NCBI GenBank assembly: GCA_030269625.1
Contig: JAJDFZ010000002.1
Coordinates: 31,752 to 95,751, forward strand
Direction: 5' to 3'
DNA: 64,000 nt
Source: Oxalobacter sp. OttesenSCG-928-P03
Lineage (GTDB): Bacteria; Pseudomonadota; Gammaproteobacteria; Burkholderiales; Burkholderiaceae_D
Both the position numbers and the translations under genes were made by a program. The notes below the pieces were generated by a model, which searched no databases, had not been told where the DNA came from, and saw only the letters and a list, made by a program, of their open reading frames with translations. Positions 9,818 to 19,742 of the stretch are shown here, one piece after another (position 1 is the stretch's first letter; every line of letters begins with the position of its first letter).

Positions 9818-10492
9818 TCAGGACGAGTGCCATTGGCCATAGTTTTTGAACTGTTCGAAAACCTTCTGCATTTGTTCCGGTGAGAGAAGTACCGGATTGC
9901 CAACCTGCAGAATGCGCCAGTATTGTTCACATAATGCTTCCACTTCGATTGCAACCGACAGGGCATGTTTCAGATTCCGTCCGGCCGCCAGCATGCCGTG
10001 ATGCGCCAGGAGGCAGGCATACCGGTCTTTCAACGCGATCAATGCAAGATCTGAGAGTTCCTGGGAGCCAAAGAGCGCATAAGGGGCGCAGCGGATAGAG
10101 TCTCCTCCAGCCAGAGCGATCATGTAGTGAAAGGGGGGGATATCGCGATGCAGGCATGCCAAGGTTGTTGCAAAGGGCGAGTGGACATGGATGACAGCGT
10201 TGGCATCAGAATAATGCATCAGGATATCGCGATGCATGCGCCATTCGGTGCTGGGCTTGTGTTCGCCCTGTGCCTGCCCGTCAAAATCCATTCGGACCAT
10301 GGCTGCGGCAGACATGTCATCAGGCGGCACGCCACTGGGGGTGATCAGAAAGGCGCTGTCTGACGAAGCTGTTCTGACACTGACATTGCCCGTTGTCCCT
10401 CGGTTCAGTCCGTTTTTTACCAGCTGCCTTGATATCAGCAGCAACTCTTCCCGAAGATGGCTGTCATCGTTGATGGAAGAGGCGTTACTCAT
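9818..10492 (-). CDS. Class II aldolase/adducin family protein, candidate Ald2-type methylthioribulose-1-phosphate aldolase
   Basis: GTTGNVSVR, ITPSGVPP, HVHSPFAT metal-ligand motif, LLAHHGMLA; embedded in mtnP/apt/mtnA operon. Confidence 0.85.
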   Translation of the reverse strand: MSNASSINDDSHLREELLLISRQLVKNGLNRGTTGNVSVRTASSDSAFLITPSGVPPDDMSAAAMVRMDFDGQAQGEHKPSTEWRMHRDILMHYSDANAVIHVHSPFATTLACLHRDIPPFHYMIALAGGDSIRCAPYALFGSQELSDLALIALKDRYACLLAHHGMLAAGRNLKHALSVAIEVEALCEQYWRILQVGNPVLLSPEQMQKVFEQFKNYGQWHSS

Positions 10493-11364
10493 TTTTTGAG
10501 TACCCTTCCCGCAACAGCATCAAGCTGCTGTACCAGTTGGCTGTCCCGTGCACCGGGTGCGGTGATCAGGGCATGTTCCAGCGCAAAACGGCAGGAGCAG
10601 GATGAGGCCGATTCGTCGCCATGAAGCGAGGGGATGGCGCTGCACACCAGCGTGCGTGCTTTTTCAGCGTTATCGTGCAGGGTCTGGATGATCTGGCTGA
10701 CAGAGACATGGTCATGATCCGGGTGCCAGCAATCGTAATCGGTGACCATGGCAATGCTGGCGTAACACATCTCGGCTTCGCGGGCGAGCTTGGCTTCCGG
10801 CATGTTGGTCATGCCGATTACATCACAATTCCAGCTGCGGTAGAGTTCGGATTCCGCGTGGGTCGAAAACTGGGGGCCTTCCATGGCCAGGTAGGTGCCG
10901 CCTGAAACCGTTTCGATGCCGGCTTGTTTTGCGATGTCGTAAATGAGCCGGTTCAGGCGGACGCAGGTGGGGTGGGCCATGGAAATATGGGCAACGCATC
11001 CCGCCTCAAAAAAGGAATTTTTCCGGCCGTGTGTCCGGTCAATGTACTGGTCTACCAGCACAAACATGCCGGGGCGCAGATGTTCTTTCAGGGAACCGAC
11101 GGCACTGACGGAAATGATCTGCTTTGCGCCCGCGCGTTTTAAGGCATCGATGTTGGCACGGTAGTTGATCTGGGAGGGAGAGTATCGGTGTCCCCGTCCG
11201 TGACGTGGCAGAAAAACCAGCTGGCGGCCGTTCAGTTTGCCAAAAAGCAGTGCATCGGAAGGTTCGCCAAAGGAAGAGGAAACCTTTTCCCAGCGGGTAT
11301 CCGTGAGTCCCTCCATGTCGTATAAGCCGCTTCCGCCAATAATGCCTGTTATTCCCATTTCCAC
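10489..11364 (-). CDS. mtnP: S-methyl-5'-thioadenosine phosphorylase
   Basis: GIIGGSGLYD, PRHGRGHRYSPSQINYRANI, MEGPQFSTHAESELYRSWNCDVIGMTNMPEAKLAREAEMCYA. Confidence 0.92.
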   Translation of the reverse strand: MEMGITGIIGGSGLYDMEGLTDTRWEKVSSSFGEPSDALLFGKLNGRQLVFLPRHGRGHRYSPSQINYRANIDALKRAGAKQIISVSAVGSLKEHLRPGMFVLVDQYIDRTHGRKNSFFEAGCVAHISMAHPTCVRLNRLIYDIAKQAGIETVSGGTYLAMEGPQFSTHAESELYRSWNCDVIGMTNMPEAKLAREAEMCYASIAMVTDYDCWHPDHDHVSVSQIIQTLHDNAEKARTLVCSAIPSLHGDESASSCSCRFALEHALITAPGARDSQLVQQLDAVAGRVLKK

Positions 11365-11448
11365 GCCTTCGTCTGCTTGTTTACCGGTTAATTATCGGGG
11401 CGCATGGCGTTTTATGCAAGGCAGGAAAAAGGCCGCCGGCAATGTAAA

Positions 11449-11474
11449 ACGGCGCCGGGAGTTGCCGGCGCCGT
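11449..11474 (-). terminator. Terminator downstream of argG
   Basis: ACGGCGCCGG/CCGGCGCCGT stem followed on the minus strand by TTTT. Confidence 0.75.
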
Positions 11475-11495
11475 GATGGATGAGCCTGTCTGGAG

Positions 11496-12725
11496 CTATT
11501 TTTTACGGCTTTCACGCAGGCTGGCAGCGATACGCATGCGCAGCGCATTCAGCTTGATAAAGCCGCCGGCATCTTTCTGGTCGTAAGCGCCGGCATCGTC
11601 TTCGAAGGTGGCAATTGTGGAATCAAACAACGAGTCAGCGGAGTCGCGCCCGGTCACAATGACATTGCCTTTGTACAGTTTGAGACTGACGGTGCCGTTG
11701 ACATGCTCCTGGGTATGGTCGATCAGTGTCTGCAGAGCGATCCGCTCGGGAGACCACCAGTAGCCGTTGTAGATCATGGAGGCGTAACGCGGCATCAGGT
11801 CGTCTTTCAGATGGGCGACTTCTCTGTCCAGCGTAATGGATTCAATGGCACGGTGTGCAGGCAGGAGGATGGTGCCGCCGGGTGTTTCATAGCAGCCGCG
11901 CGATTTCATGCCGACATAGCGGTTTTCGACAAGATCAAGCCGACCGATGCCATGTTTGCCGCCCAGACGATTGAGTTCGGTCAGCAGGGCGGCCGGGGAC
12001 ATTGTCTGGCCATTGATAGAAACCGGGTCACCTTTTTCAAACCCGATCTGGATATGTTCTGCCTGATCCGGAGCGGCTTCCGGGCTGACAGTCCAGCGCC
12101 ACATGGATTCTTCCGGTTCGGCGCTGGGATCTTCCAGGTGGCGCCCTTCGTAGCTGATATGAAGCAGGTTGGCATCCATCGAATAGGGAGCACCTCCCTG
12201 GCGGTGTTTCATGTCGATTTCGATACCGGCATTTTCCGCGTATTCGAGCAGTTTTTCCCGGGAAAGCAAATCCCACTCACGCCAGGGCGCGATGATCCTG
12301 ATGCCGGGCATCAGGGCATAGGCGCCGAGCTCAAAACGGACCTGGTCGTTTCCTTTGCCGGTAGCGCCATGAGAGATGGCGTCAGCGCCTGTCTGGCGCG
12401 CTATCTCGATCTGGCGTTTGGCGATGAGCGGACGGGCAATACTGGTACCGAGAAGGTACTCGCCTTCGTAAATGGCGTTGGCGCGGAACATGGGAAAAAC
12501 AAAGTCCCGGACAAATTCTTCACGCAGGTCATCAATAAAGATGTTTTCCGGCTTGATACCGAATTTCAGCGCTTTCTGTCTTGCCGGATCCAGTTCTTCT
12601 CCCTGCCCCAGGTCAGCGGTAAAGGTGATGACTTCACACTGATAGGTATCCTGAAGCCATTTGAGAATAACAGAGGTATCCAGACCACCGGAATAGGCCA
12701 GGACCACTTTTTTTACATCACTCAT
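11496..12725 (-). CDS. argG: Argininosuccinate synthase
   Basis: [33 protein letters not shown] motifs. Confidence 0.96.
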   Translation of the reverse strand: MSDVKKVVLAYSGGLDTSVILKWLQDTYQCEVITFTADLGQGEELDPARQKALKFGIKPENIFIDDLREEFVRDFVFPMFRANAIYEGEYLLGTSIARPLIAKRQIEIARQTGADAISHGATGKGNDQVRFELGAYALMPGIRIIAPWREWDLLSREKLLEYAENAGIEIDMKHRQGGAPYSMDANLLHISYEGRHLEDPSAEPEESMWRWTVSPEAAPDQAEHIQIGFEKGDPVSINGQTMSPAALLTELNRLGGKHGIGRLDLVENRYVGMKSRGCYETPGGTILLPAHRAIESITLDREVAHLKDDLMPRYASMIYNGYWWSPERIALQTLIDHTQEHVNGTVSLKLYKGNVIVTGRDSADSLFDSTIATFEDDAGAYDQKDAGGFIKLNALRMRIAASLRESRKK

Positions 12726-12851
12726 GATTTTTTGCTTTCACTTGTTTCAGTTGGAAAGGACATGCCGTGAAAGGTTGCCGGGGGAATGACAGGGATCACG
12801 GCGGTATGTCCAGCATTTTATGCCGATTCGGGTCAAACGGGAATATGGCGT

Positions 12852-13763
12852 CTATACCCGGTCCAGTACGAGGTATTCCAGGAGTGCTTTCTGGACATGA
12901 AGGCGGTTTTCCGCTTCTTCCCAGACGACAGACTGGGGGCCGTCGATGACTTCTGACGTGACCTCTTCACCCCGGTGGGCCGGCAGGCAGTGCATGAAAA
13001 GGGCATCAGGCGCTGCACGGCTCATTTTTTCGGCATCCACGCACCAGCCGTCAAAGGCTTTTAAGCGGGCGGCGTTTTCTTCCTCGAATCCCATGCTGGT
13101 CCAGACATCTGTTGTGACGAGATGGGCGCCCTCACAGGCTTTTGCCGGGTCGTCAAACAGGGTGAAGTAGCTGTGGTCGGAAGAGACCAGGTCGTAGTTG
13201 ATATCGTATCCCTTCGGGGTCGAGATATTGAGGTGAAACCCGAAAATCCGGGCTGCCTGCAGCCATGAATAAAGCATGTTATTGGCATCGCCTATCCAGG
13301 TAACGGTTTTTCCCCGAATGGCCTGACGGTGCTCAATGAAGGTGAAAACGTCAGCCAGGACCTGGCAGGGATGATGTTCGTTTGTGAGTCCGTTGATGAC
13401 CGGAACACGGGAGGACGCGGCAAAACGCTCGATAATTTCATGGCCGAAGGTGCGGACCATGATAACGTCACACATTCTTGACATGACCTGGGCGGCATCC
13501 TCAATGGGTTCGCCCCTGCCTAACTGGCTGTCGCGGGTATTCAGGTAAATGGCGGTACCGCCGAGTTGAGCCATCCCGGCCTCGAAAGAAAGACGGGTTC
13601 GGGTTGAGCTTTTTTCAAATACCATGACCAGCGTGCGATCCAGAAGCGGATGATAAGTTTCGTAGTTCTTGAATTTGCGCTTGATGATACGCGCACGCTC
13701 AATCAGATATTCGTATTCAGCCAGCGAGAAATCGGAAAATTGCAAATAGTGTTTGATTGTCAT
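12852..13763 (-). CDS. argF: Ornithine carbamoyltransferase
   Basis: FEKSSTRTRLSFE, GLTNEHHPCQ, MHCLPAHRGEEV motifs. Confidence 0.95.
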   Translation of the reverse strand: MTIKHYLQFSDFSLAEYEYLIERARIIKRKFKNYETYHPLLDRTLVMVFEKSSTRTRLSFEAGMAQLGGTAIYLNTRDSQLGRGEPIEDAAQVMSRMCDVIMVRTFGHEIIERFAASSRVPVINGLTNEHHPCQVLADVFTFIEHRQAIRGKTVTWIGDANNMLYSWLQAARIFGFHLNISTPKGYDINYDLVSSDHSYFTLFDDPAKACEGAHLVTTDVWTSMGFEEENAARLKAFDGWCVDAEKMSRAAPDALFMHCLPAHRGEEVTSEVIDGPQSVVWEEAENRLHVQKALLEYLVLDRV

Positions 13764-13806
13764 ACATGACCTCCCGGGTCAGAAAAAGCTGACGGGGGCG
13801 TAATTA

Positions 13807-13846
13807 AATTGCTGATTATATTAGATTTGTTCATATTACAGCAATT
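13807..13846 (-). promoter_or_regulatory. Putative argF promoter embedded in an inverted repeat
   Basis: Minus strand TTGCTG-18 bp-TATAAT; AATTGCTG/CAGCAATT arms flank it. Confidence 0.5.
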
Positions 13847-13888
13847 GCGCCGGGAGGATATTGCCGCAAAAAGGATAATTGTCACAGA

Positions 13889-14785
13889 TCAGTAAACTTT
13901 CTGCGATGACTCGTGAAGCAACTGGGCGTACAGGCGATGGCGCATGGGTGAAATATCACCGGTTTCCACTGCTTCCAGTATGGCGCATCCCGGCTCGGCG
14001 AGATGCCTGCAGTTGTGGAAACGGCAGTGCCCGAGATAGGGGCGAAATTCCCGGAATGCTTTTTCAAGCGCTTCCCTGTCCAGGTGATACAGGCCGAATT
14101 CCTGGAATCCAGGGGAATCAATCAGGGCGGAATGGCTGTCTACCTGGTACAGGCGGGTGAAAGTGGTGGTGTGTTTGCCCGAATCCAGCGCGGATGAAAT
14201 TTCCCGGGTAGCGATATCCACGCCCGGGATCAGGATGTTGATAATGGATGATTTACCCATGCCGGATTGCCCGATCAGGATGGTCAGCTGATTTTCGACC
14301 AGCGGCATCAGGGTCTGGCGCGTGATTTGCGGCTCTTCTGTTGCCGAGACTTCATGCACCGGATAGCCCAGCGAGCGATAAAGGGCAAGACGCTCACGTG
14401 TCCTGGGCAGTGCATCGGCAATGTCCGTCTTGTTCAGGATCAGGTGCGCGGGAATTCCGACAGCTTCGGCTGCTACCAGCGCGCGTGAAATCAGGTCGTC
14501 GGTAAAACCGGGCTCGGTGGCGACGACAATGAAAAGCTGGGTGACATTGGCCGCCAGCAGTTTGGATTTGAACTGGTCGGAGCGAAAAAGCAGGGTCTGG
14601 CGTGCCTCGATGGATTCAATGACAGCCTGTCCTTTGGCTGTCGGGGTAATCATGACATGATCTCCCACGGCCACATCGCTTTTTTTCCCCCGCGTTACGC
14701 TCTGTATGAGTTCACCGTCCAGTTCAGCCAGGTAATGGCGTCCATGGGCGGCAATAACAAGGGCTTTTTTTAACGGTCTGGTCAT
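13889..14785 (-). CDS. rsgA: Ribosome small subunit-dependent GTPase
   Basis: Circularly permuted GTPase motifs: [29 protein letters not shown]; zinc motif [14 protein letters not shown]. Confidence 0.93.
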   Translation of the reverse strand: MTRPLKKALVIAAHGRHYLAELDGELIQSVTRGKKSDVAVGDHVMITPTAKGQAVIESIEARQTLLFRSDQFKSKLLAANVTQLFIVVATEPGFTDDLISRALVAAEAVGIPAHLILNKTDIADALPRTRERLALYRSLGYPVHEVSATEEPQITRQTLMPLVENQLTILIGQSGMGKSSIINILIPGVDIATREISSALDSGKHTTTFTRLYQVDSHSALIDSPGFQEFGLYHLDREALEKAFREFRPYLGHCRFHNCRHLAEPGCAILEAVETGDISPMRHRLYAQLLHESSQKVY

Positions 14786-16041
14786 GTCTTGCCGAGTAAT
14801 CTCTCTATGCGGATGCTGGCGGGCGGGTGTGAATCATAAAAGGCAGAATACAACGGATCAGGGGTCAGCGTCGAGGCATTGTCTTCATACATCCTTACCA
14901 GGGCCGAGACCAGGTCTTCAGTACGGGCATATTGTGCGGCAAAGGCATCGGCTTCAAACTCATGTTTGCGCGAGCTGATGGAAACAAGCGGCGAAAAAAA
15001 GAAGGTAAAAAGCGGCAGCGTCAGGGCAAAGAGCAGCAGTGCCATGGCATCGTTGTCTGCCGTCAGTGACGGACTGACGCCCAGTCCGAGATAAAACCAG
15101 CCCTGTGTTTTCAGGTAACCCAAAAGCGCCAGAAAACCCAGCGACGCCACAGCCATGACAGCCATCCGCTTGATGATGTGCTTCAGGCGGAAATGCCCCA
15201 GTTCATGCGCGAGAACGGCTTCGACTTCAGGAGGGGAAAGACGTGAAATCAGCGTGTCATAAAAAACGATACGCCTGGCAGCCCCAAAACCGGTGAAATA
15301 GGCATTGCCATGCGAACTGCGCCTGGAGCCATCCATGACAAAAAGCCCGTTTGAGGTAAACCCTGTTCTTTCCAGGAGATGCTCGATTCGGGTACGCAGG
15401 TCGCTGGCTTCCAGCGGCGTGAATTTGTTGAATAGCGGCGCGATCAGCGTCGGATACAGGACCATCATGAGCAGTTGAAAGCCGTTCCACAGGAGCCACG
15501 CATAAATCCACCACCAGTCTCCGGAACGGGACATGATCACCAGCACAAGCCAGGCCAGCGGCAGGCCGATGATGGCGCCCATGAGGGTGCTTTTTGCCAT
15601 GTCTGCGAAAAAGAGTGTAGGGGACATCTTGTTGAAGCCGAATTTTTCTTCAATGACAAACTGGCTGTAATAGTCAAATGGCAGGTCAAGCAGGCCGGAA
15701 ATGAAGGCAAAAGCCGCCAGGAGTCCGATCTGGTACAGCATGGTCGGACCAGTCATCGCAAGAACCTGTTCGGCCAGGTATTCCAGTCCGCCGAAAAGCG
15801 TAAAGCACAGGAGAACAAACGCGTCGAAAAACATCATGAACAGGGCAAATCGCCGCTTGGCAATGGTGTAGTCGGCGGCTTTCTGGTGTGCCGTCAGGGG
15901 GATATCAGAGGCAAACTGCGGGGGGACAGTATCCCGGTTGGCTTTCACATGCCGGATCTGGCGAAGGGACAGCCAAAGGCGGGCAAGGAGGGTTGCGGCA
16001 AGAAAAAAACCGAAAATCAGCGTAAAAGCATGTGATGTCAT
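14782..16041 (-). CDS. M48 family metallopeptidase (Ste24/CAAX protease-like)
   Basis: HELGH zinc motif, FEADAFAA second motif, multiple TM segments. Confidence 0.9.
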   Translation of the reverse strand: MTSHAFTLIFGFFLAATLLARLWLSLRQIRHVKANRDTVPPQFASDIPLTAHQKAADYTIAKRRFALFMMFFDAFVLLCFTLFGGLEYLAEQVLAMTGPTMLYQIGLLAAFAFISGLLDLPFDYYSQFVIEEKFGFNKMSPTLFFADMAKSTLMGAIIGLPLAWLVLVIMSRSGDWWWIYAWLLWNGFQLLMMVLYPTLIAPLFNKFTPLEASDLRTRIEHLLERTGFTSNGLFVMDGSRRSSHGNAYFTGFGAARRIVFYDTLISRLSPPEVEAVLAHELGHFRLKHIIKRMAVMAVASLGFLALLGYLKTQGWFYLGLGVSPSLTADNDAMALLLFALTLPLFTFFFSPLVSISSRKHEFEADAFAAQYARTEDLVSALVRMYEDNASTLTPDPLYSAFYDSHPPASIRIERLLGKT

Positions 16042-16089
16042 TTTATCCTTGTGAGAAAATGCGCAATTAAAGCCTATAAGGATCGAATT

Positions 16090-16689
16090 ATGTCACAAGC
16101 AGAAGAGTTGCAATCCGGATCGGATCAGGTTTTGACAACACCCGCTCATCCCAGTGAGTTTAATCTGATCTGGGTGGATATGGAAATGACCGGGCTGGAT
16201 CCGGATACGGATGCCATTATCGAGATTGCCGTTGTGGTGACGGATTCCGAACTCAATGTTCTGGGAGAGGGGCCGGTACTTGCCATTTATCAGCCGGATG
16301 CCGTGCTTGACAAAATGGATGCCTGGAACAAGGGAACGCATGGACGCTCCGGGCTGACTGAGCGGGTAAAGGCATCCACCATCAACGAGGCTGCAGCAGA
16401 AGATATTCTGATCGAATTTCTCAAGCCGTATGTGCCAAAGGGCAAGTCACCGATGTGCGGCAATACAATCTGCCAGGACCGCCGTTTCATGGTGCGCGGT
16501 ATGCCGCGGCTGGAAGCTTATTTCCATTACCGGAACCTGGATGTCTCAACGCTCAAGGAGCTGTGCCGCCGCTGGAAGCCCGAAGTGGAAGCGAATTTCA
16601 AGAAGCAGCAAAAGCATACGGCACTGGCAGATATCAGGGAATCCATTGAAGAGTTGCGCTATTACCGTCAGCACTTTATTCATATCTGA
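16090..16689 (+). CDS. orn: Oligoribonuclease
   Basis: [47 protein letters not shown]; start chosen at MSQAEE. Confidence 0.93.
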   Translation: MSQAEELQSGSDQVLTTPAHPSEFNLIWVDMEMTGLDPDTDAIIEIAVVVTDSELNVLGEGPVLAIYQPDAVLDKMDAWNKGTHGRSGLTERVKASTINEAAAEDILIEFLKPYVPKGKSPMCGNTICQDRRFMVRGMPRLEAYFHYRNLDVSTLKELCRRWKPEVEANFKKQQKHTALADIRESIEELRYYRQHFIHI

Positions 16690-16703
16690 TTTTCAGGCAT
16701 CTC

Positions 16704-17408
16704 ATGGAAGCGGAACCGGTTGATAATGAAGCGTTGCGCGAACTGATTGACCATCAGGAGCGCATACGCGAAGATGAACGAAAACGGATCGCGCGTGAAA
16801 TCCATGATGAACTGGGGCAGTATCTGCTGGCCCTGCGTATTGAGGTTTCGCTGCTCAAGGATGCGAGCAACGACGTCATGAGACAGCGTCAGACGCGGGT
16901 CGACCGGATTCTCGAGCATGTGGATTCCACGGTCAAAAGCGTGCGGACCATTATCAATAATCTTCGTCCGGCCGTACTGGATCTTGGCCTGGTTCCTTCT
17001 CTGGAATGGCAGGCACGGGATTTTGAACGCCGTAACGGTATCCGGTGTGAATTTTTCACGACAGACGAGAATCTTTCCCTGGATGACGAGCCATCCACGG
17101 TATTGTTCCGCATACTTCAGGAGACGCTTACCAATGTGGTGAGACATGCGAAAGCAACGCATGTGAAAATCAGTCTTTCAACGGGAAAAGACCGGCTGGT
17201 CATGCGGGTTGCCGATAATGGCATTGGCATGCCAAAGGTGCGCAACCGCAAAATCAAATCGTTCGGGCTGGCGGGAATCCGCGAGCGCATTGCCATGCTC
17301 AACGGGGAGTTTTCCATTGAAAGCAATGATGCCGGAACCATCCTGACCTTTATTCTTCCTTATGGGCAGCCCGATGACCTGTTCAGTGGTCATCCAGAAA
17401 GGGCTTGA
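16704..17408 (+). CDS. Short soluble sensor histidine kinase (HisKA_3 + HATPase_c)
   Basis: REIHDELGQYLLALR phospho-acceptor, ILQETLTNVVRHAKA, DNGIGM, FGLAGIRERI; no TM or sensor domain in 234 aa. Confidence 0.88.
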   Translation: MEAEPVDNEALRELIDHQERIREDERKRIAREIHDELGQYLLALRIEVSLLKDASNDVMRQRQTRVDRILEHVDSTVKSVRTIINNLRPAVLDLGLVPSLEWQARDFERRNGIRCEFFTTDENLSLDDEPSTVLFRILQETLTNVVRHAKATHVKISLSTGKDRLVMRVADNGIGMPKVRNRKIKSFGLAGIRERIAMLNGEFSIESNDAGTILTFILPYGQPDDLFSGHPERA

Positions 17409-18666
17409 GGATTTCCAGCGTCCGTTCTGTCGCGCCACGCTGCCGCCGGGCAAACTGTTGTGCTTTTTCTCCCATGATACGGCGTGTTTCATCATTTGAC
17501 AGGAGACGGCCGGCTTCACGCATCAGATCGGTGGCGGAATGAATACGCACAGCGGCGCCTTCAAGCACGGCATCTTCCGTGATGGCCTCGAAATTGAAAG
17601 TATGGGGGCCGATAATGACCGGAACGCCAAGCGCACAGGCTTCAATCAGATTCTGTCCGCCAAGCGGTTCCAGGCTGCCGCCGATGAATGCCACGTCAGA
17701 AGCTGCGTAGTAAGCGAACATTTCACCCATTGAATCGCCCAAAAGCACCCGGGTATCACGTGGAAGCGGTAAAGCGGAAGCAAGGTCCGTTCCCAGTTCC
17801 GAGCGCCGGATCATGGATAGTTTTCTTGCCGTGATCATTTCGGCAACCGCGTCAAAGCGCTGGGGATGGCGGGGTACCATGAGCAGAAGTGTTTCCGGGG
17901 GAGATAAATCCGAAAGGGCATCCAGAATCGGGTTTTCCTCACCATCGCGGGTACTGGCGCACATCAGAACGGGGCGTTCGCCAATGCAGGCGCGAAGACG
18001 GCGTCCTTTTTCAATCATTTCTTCTGTCGGTGTGGCGTCAAACTTGACGCTGCCGGCGACGGTGACGTGTCGTGAACCGAATTCCCTCAGGCGCTTTGCA
18101 TCGGTTTCTGTCTGGGCCGCCACGCAACTGATGCCATCAGCAGCTTCCTGTATCAGCGAGGGCAGCCGTTTACCCTTTTTCAGGGAGCGTTCTGACAGGC
18201 GTGCATTGACGAGCGCGACAGGAATGCGGCTGGCCCGGCATTGTGCAATCAGGTTGGGCCAGACTTCCGTTTCCATGAGAATGCAGATGCCGGGCTGAAA
18301 ACGGGAGATAAGGCGGCGCATCATGAAACCGGTATCGTACGGAAGATATGCCTGCATGACGCGGGGATTGTTGCCGAAGAGTTCCTGCCCGGTTGCCCGT
18401 CCTGTCGGTGTCATGCAGGTAAGCAGGACATTTCTGTCCGGATAGGCAGCAAGAAGGGCTTCTACCAGAGGTTCTGCTGCGCGGGTTTCGCCAACGGATA
18501 CGGCGTGAACCCATATGCAGCCGGCAGAAACCGGCGATGACGGGTAAACCCCCAGCCTTTCGGCAATATGCCTGCGATAGCCGGGTTCCTTTTTCCCGCG
18601 CCACCATAAACGGAAGAGGGCAAACGGGAGAAGCAGCCACCAGGCAAGAGAATACAAAATTCGCAT
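17383..18666 (-). CDS. waaA: 3-deoxy-D-manno-octulosonic acid (Kdo) transferase
   Basis: WVHAVSVGETRAAEPLVEAL, GGSLEPLGGQNLIEACALGVPVIIGPHTFNF. Confidence 0.94.
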   Translation of the reverse strand: MRILYSLAWWLLLPFALFRLWWRGKKEPGYRRHIAERLGVYPSSPVSAGCIWVHAVSVGETRAAEPLVEALLAAYPDRNVLLTCMTPTGRATGQELFGNNPRVMQAYLPYDTGFMMRRLISRFQPGICILMETEVWPNLIAQCRASRIPVALVNARLSERSLKKGKRLPSLIQEAADGISCVAAQTETDAKRLREFGSRHVTVAGSVKFDATPTEEMIEKGRRLRACIGERPVLMCASTRDGEENPILDALSDLSPPETLLLMVPRHPQRFDAVAEMITARKLSMIRRSELGTDLASALPLPRDTRVLLGDSMGEMFAYYAASDVAFIGGSLEPLGGQNLIEACALGVPVIIGPHTFNFEAITEDAVLEGAAVRIHSATDLMREAGRLLSNDETRRIMGEKAQQFARRQRGATERTLEILKPFLDDH

Positions 18667-18899
18667 CGATGCGCTTAAATAAGTTTTTCTGAACCAGACG
18701 TATTATCCATGAAATAGGGGCTGATGCGTATCAGATGCGCGATTTTCCTTGCTTGTCCGCCTGAGGCCCGTGTTGCACATAATTATTTGATTTGATGTAA
18801 AATATCTCATGTGTTTAATTTCTTTCTGGCAATTGTTTCTGACTCGGAGCAGCCCATTGAGAAATCGGCAGCACGGGTCATGTAAATGGCCGGGGAGCA

Positions 18900-19706
18900 G
18901 TGTCAACGACTATGAAGTTACGAATCGCGACATACAACATCCATAAAGGTGTTTCCGCTGTGGGAGGCCTCCCGCGAGTCCATGATTTGAAAAAAAGCAT
19001 GTCATCGTTGGCCGCGGATGTTATTTTCCTTCAGGAAGTACAGGGACGCCATGACTGGCTGGCGCTCAGCCAGTCCGGGCAATGGCCATCCGAGGCGCAG
19101 CATGAATTCCTGGCCGGACAGTATCACCATTCCGCCTATGGAAAGAATGCCGTTTATGATCATGGCCATCACGGTAATGCGCTTTTGAGCGCCTATCCGA
19201 TCATTTCACAGAACAACCACGATATTTCCGATCACGCACTGGAGTCGAGGGGGCTTTTGCATTGTGTCCTTCAGACGCCGGAGGCCAAGGTGCACTGCTA
19301 TGTGGTTCATCTCGGCCTTCTGGAAGGAAGCCGCCGCCGCCAGACGCAAATGCTGATTGACAATGTCTATCGCTCCACGCCTGCCAATGCCCCGATTATC
19401 ATTGCCGGAGATTTCAACGACTGGGGTAACCATCTGTCAGACGATATCAGGGATGCTCTTGGCGTGAAAGAGGTTTTCGACAGCCGTCCACCCAAAAAAG
19501 GGATTGCATCCTGTATCAGGAAACTGTCAGGCAGAACGCCCAAGCCGCAGCCGGCCCGGACTTTTCCGGCGGCCTTTCCCTGTCTGCCGCTGGACCGGAT
19601 CTATGTTCGGGGCTTCAAGGTGGATTCGGCGACCGTCATGCATGGCCGTCGCTGGGCAAAGGTATCTGACCATGCGCCCATCGTGGCGTCATTGACAATG
19701 GAATAG
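18900..19706 (+). CDS. Endonuclease/exonuclease/phosphatase family protein (YbhP-like)
   Basis: RIATYNIHKGV, FLQEVQGRH, GDFNDW, SDHAPIVA motifs; next to clsB as in enterobacterial ybhP-ybhO. Confidence 0.88.
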   Translation: MSTTMKLRIATYNIHKGVSAVGGLPRVHDLKKSMSSLAADVIFLQEVQGRHDWLALSQSGQWPSEAQHEFLAGQYHHSAYGKNAVYDHGHHGNALLSAYPIISQNNHDISDHALESRGLLHCVLQTPEAKVHCYVVHLGLLEGSRRRQTQMLIDNVYRSTPANAPIIIAGDFNDWGNHLSDDIRDALGVKEVFDSRPPKKGIASCIRKLSGRTPKPQPARTFPAAFPCLPLDRIYVRGFKVDSATVMHGRRWAKVSDHAPIVASLTME

Positions 19707-19742
19707 CATGAGGCAGGCCGTCTCAGCCTGTCTCGGGATATA

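Noticed and set aside
11703-12770. 355-aa plus-strand ORF
   Set aside because: Fully antisense to argG, whose conserved motifs are clear.
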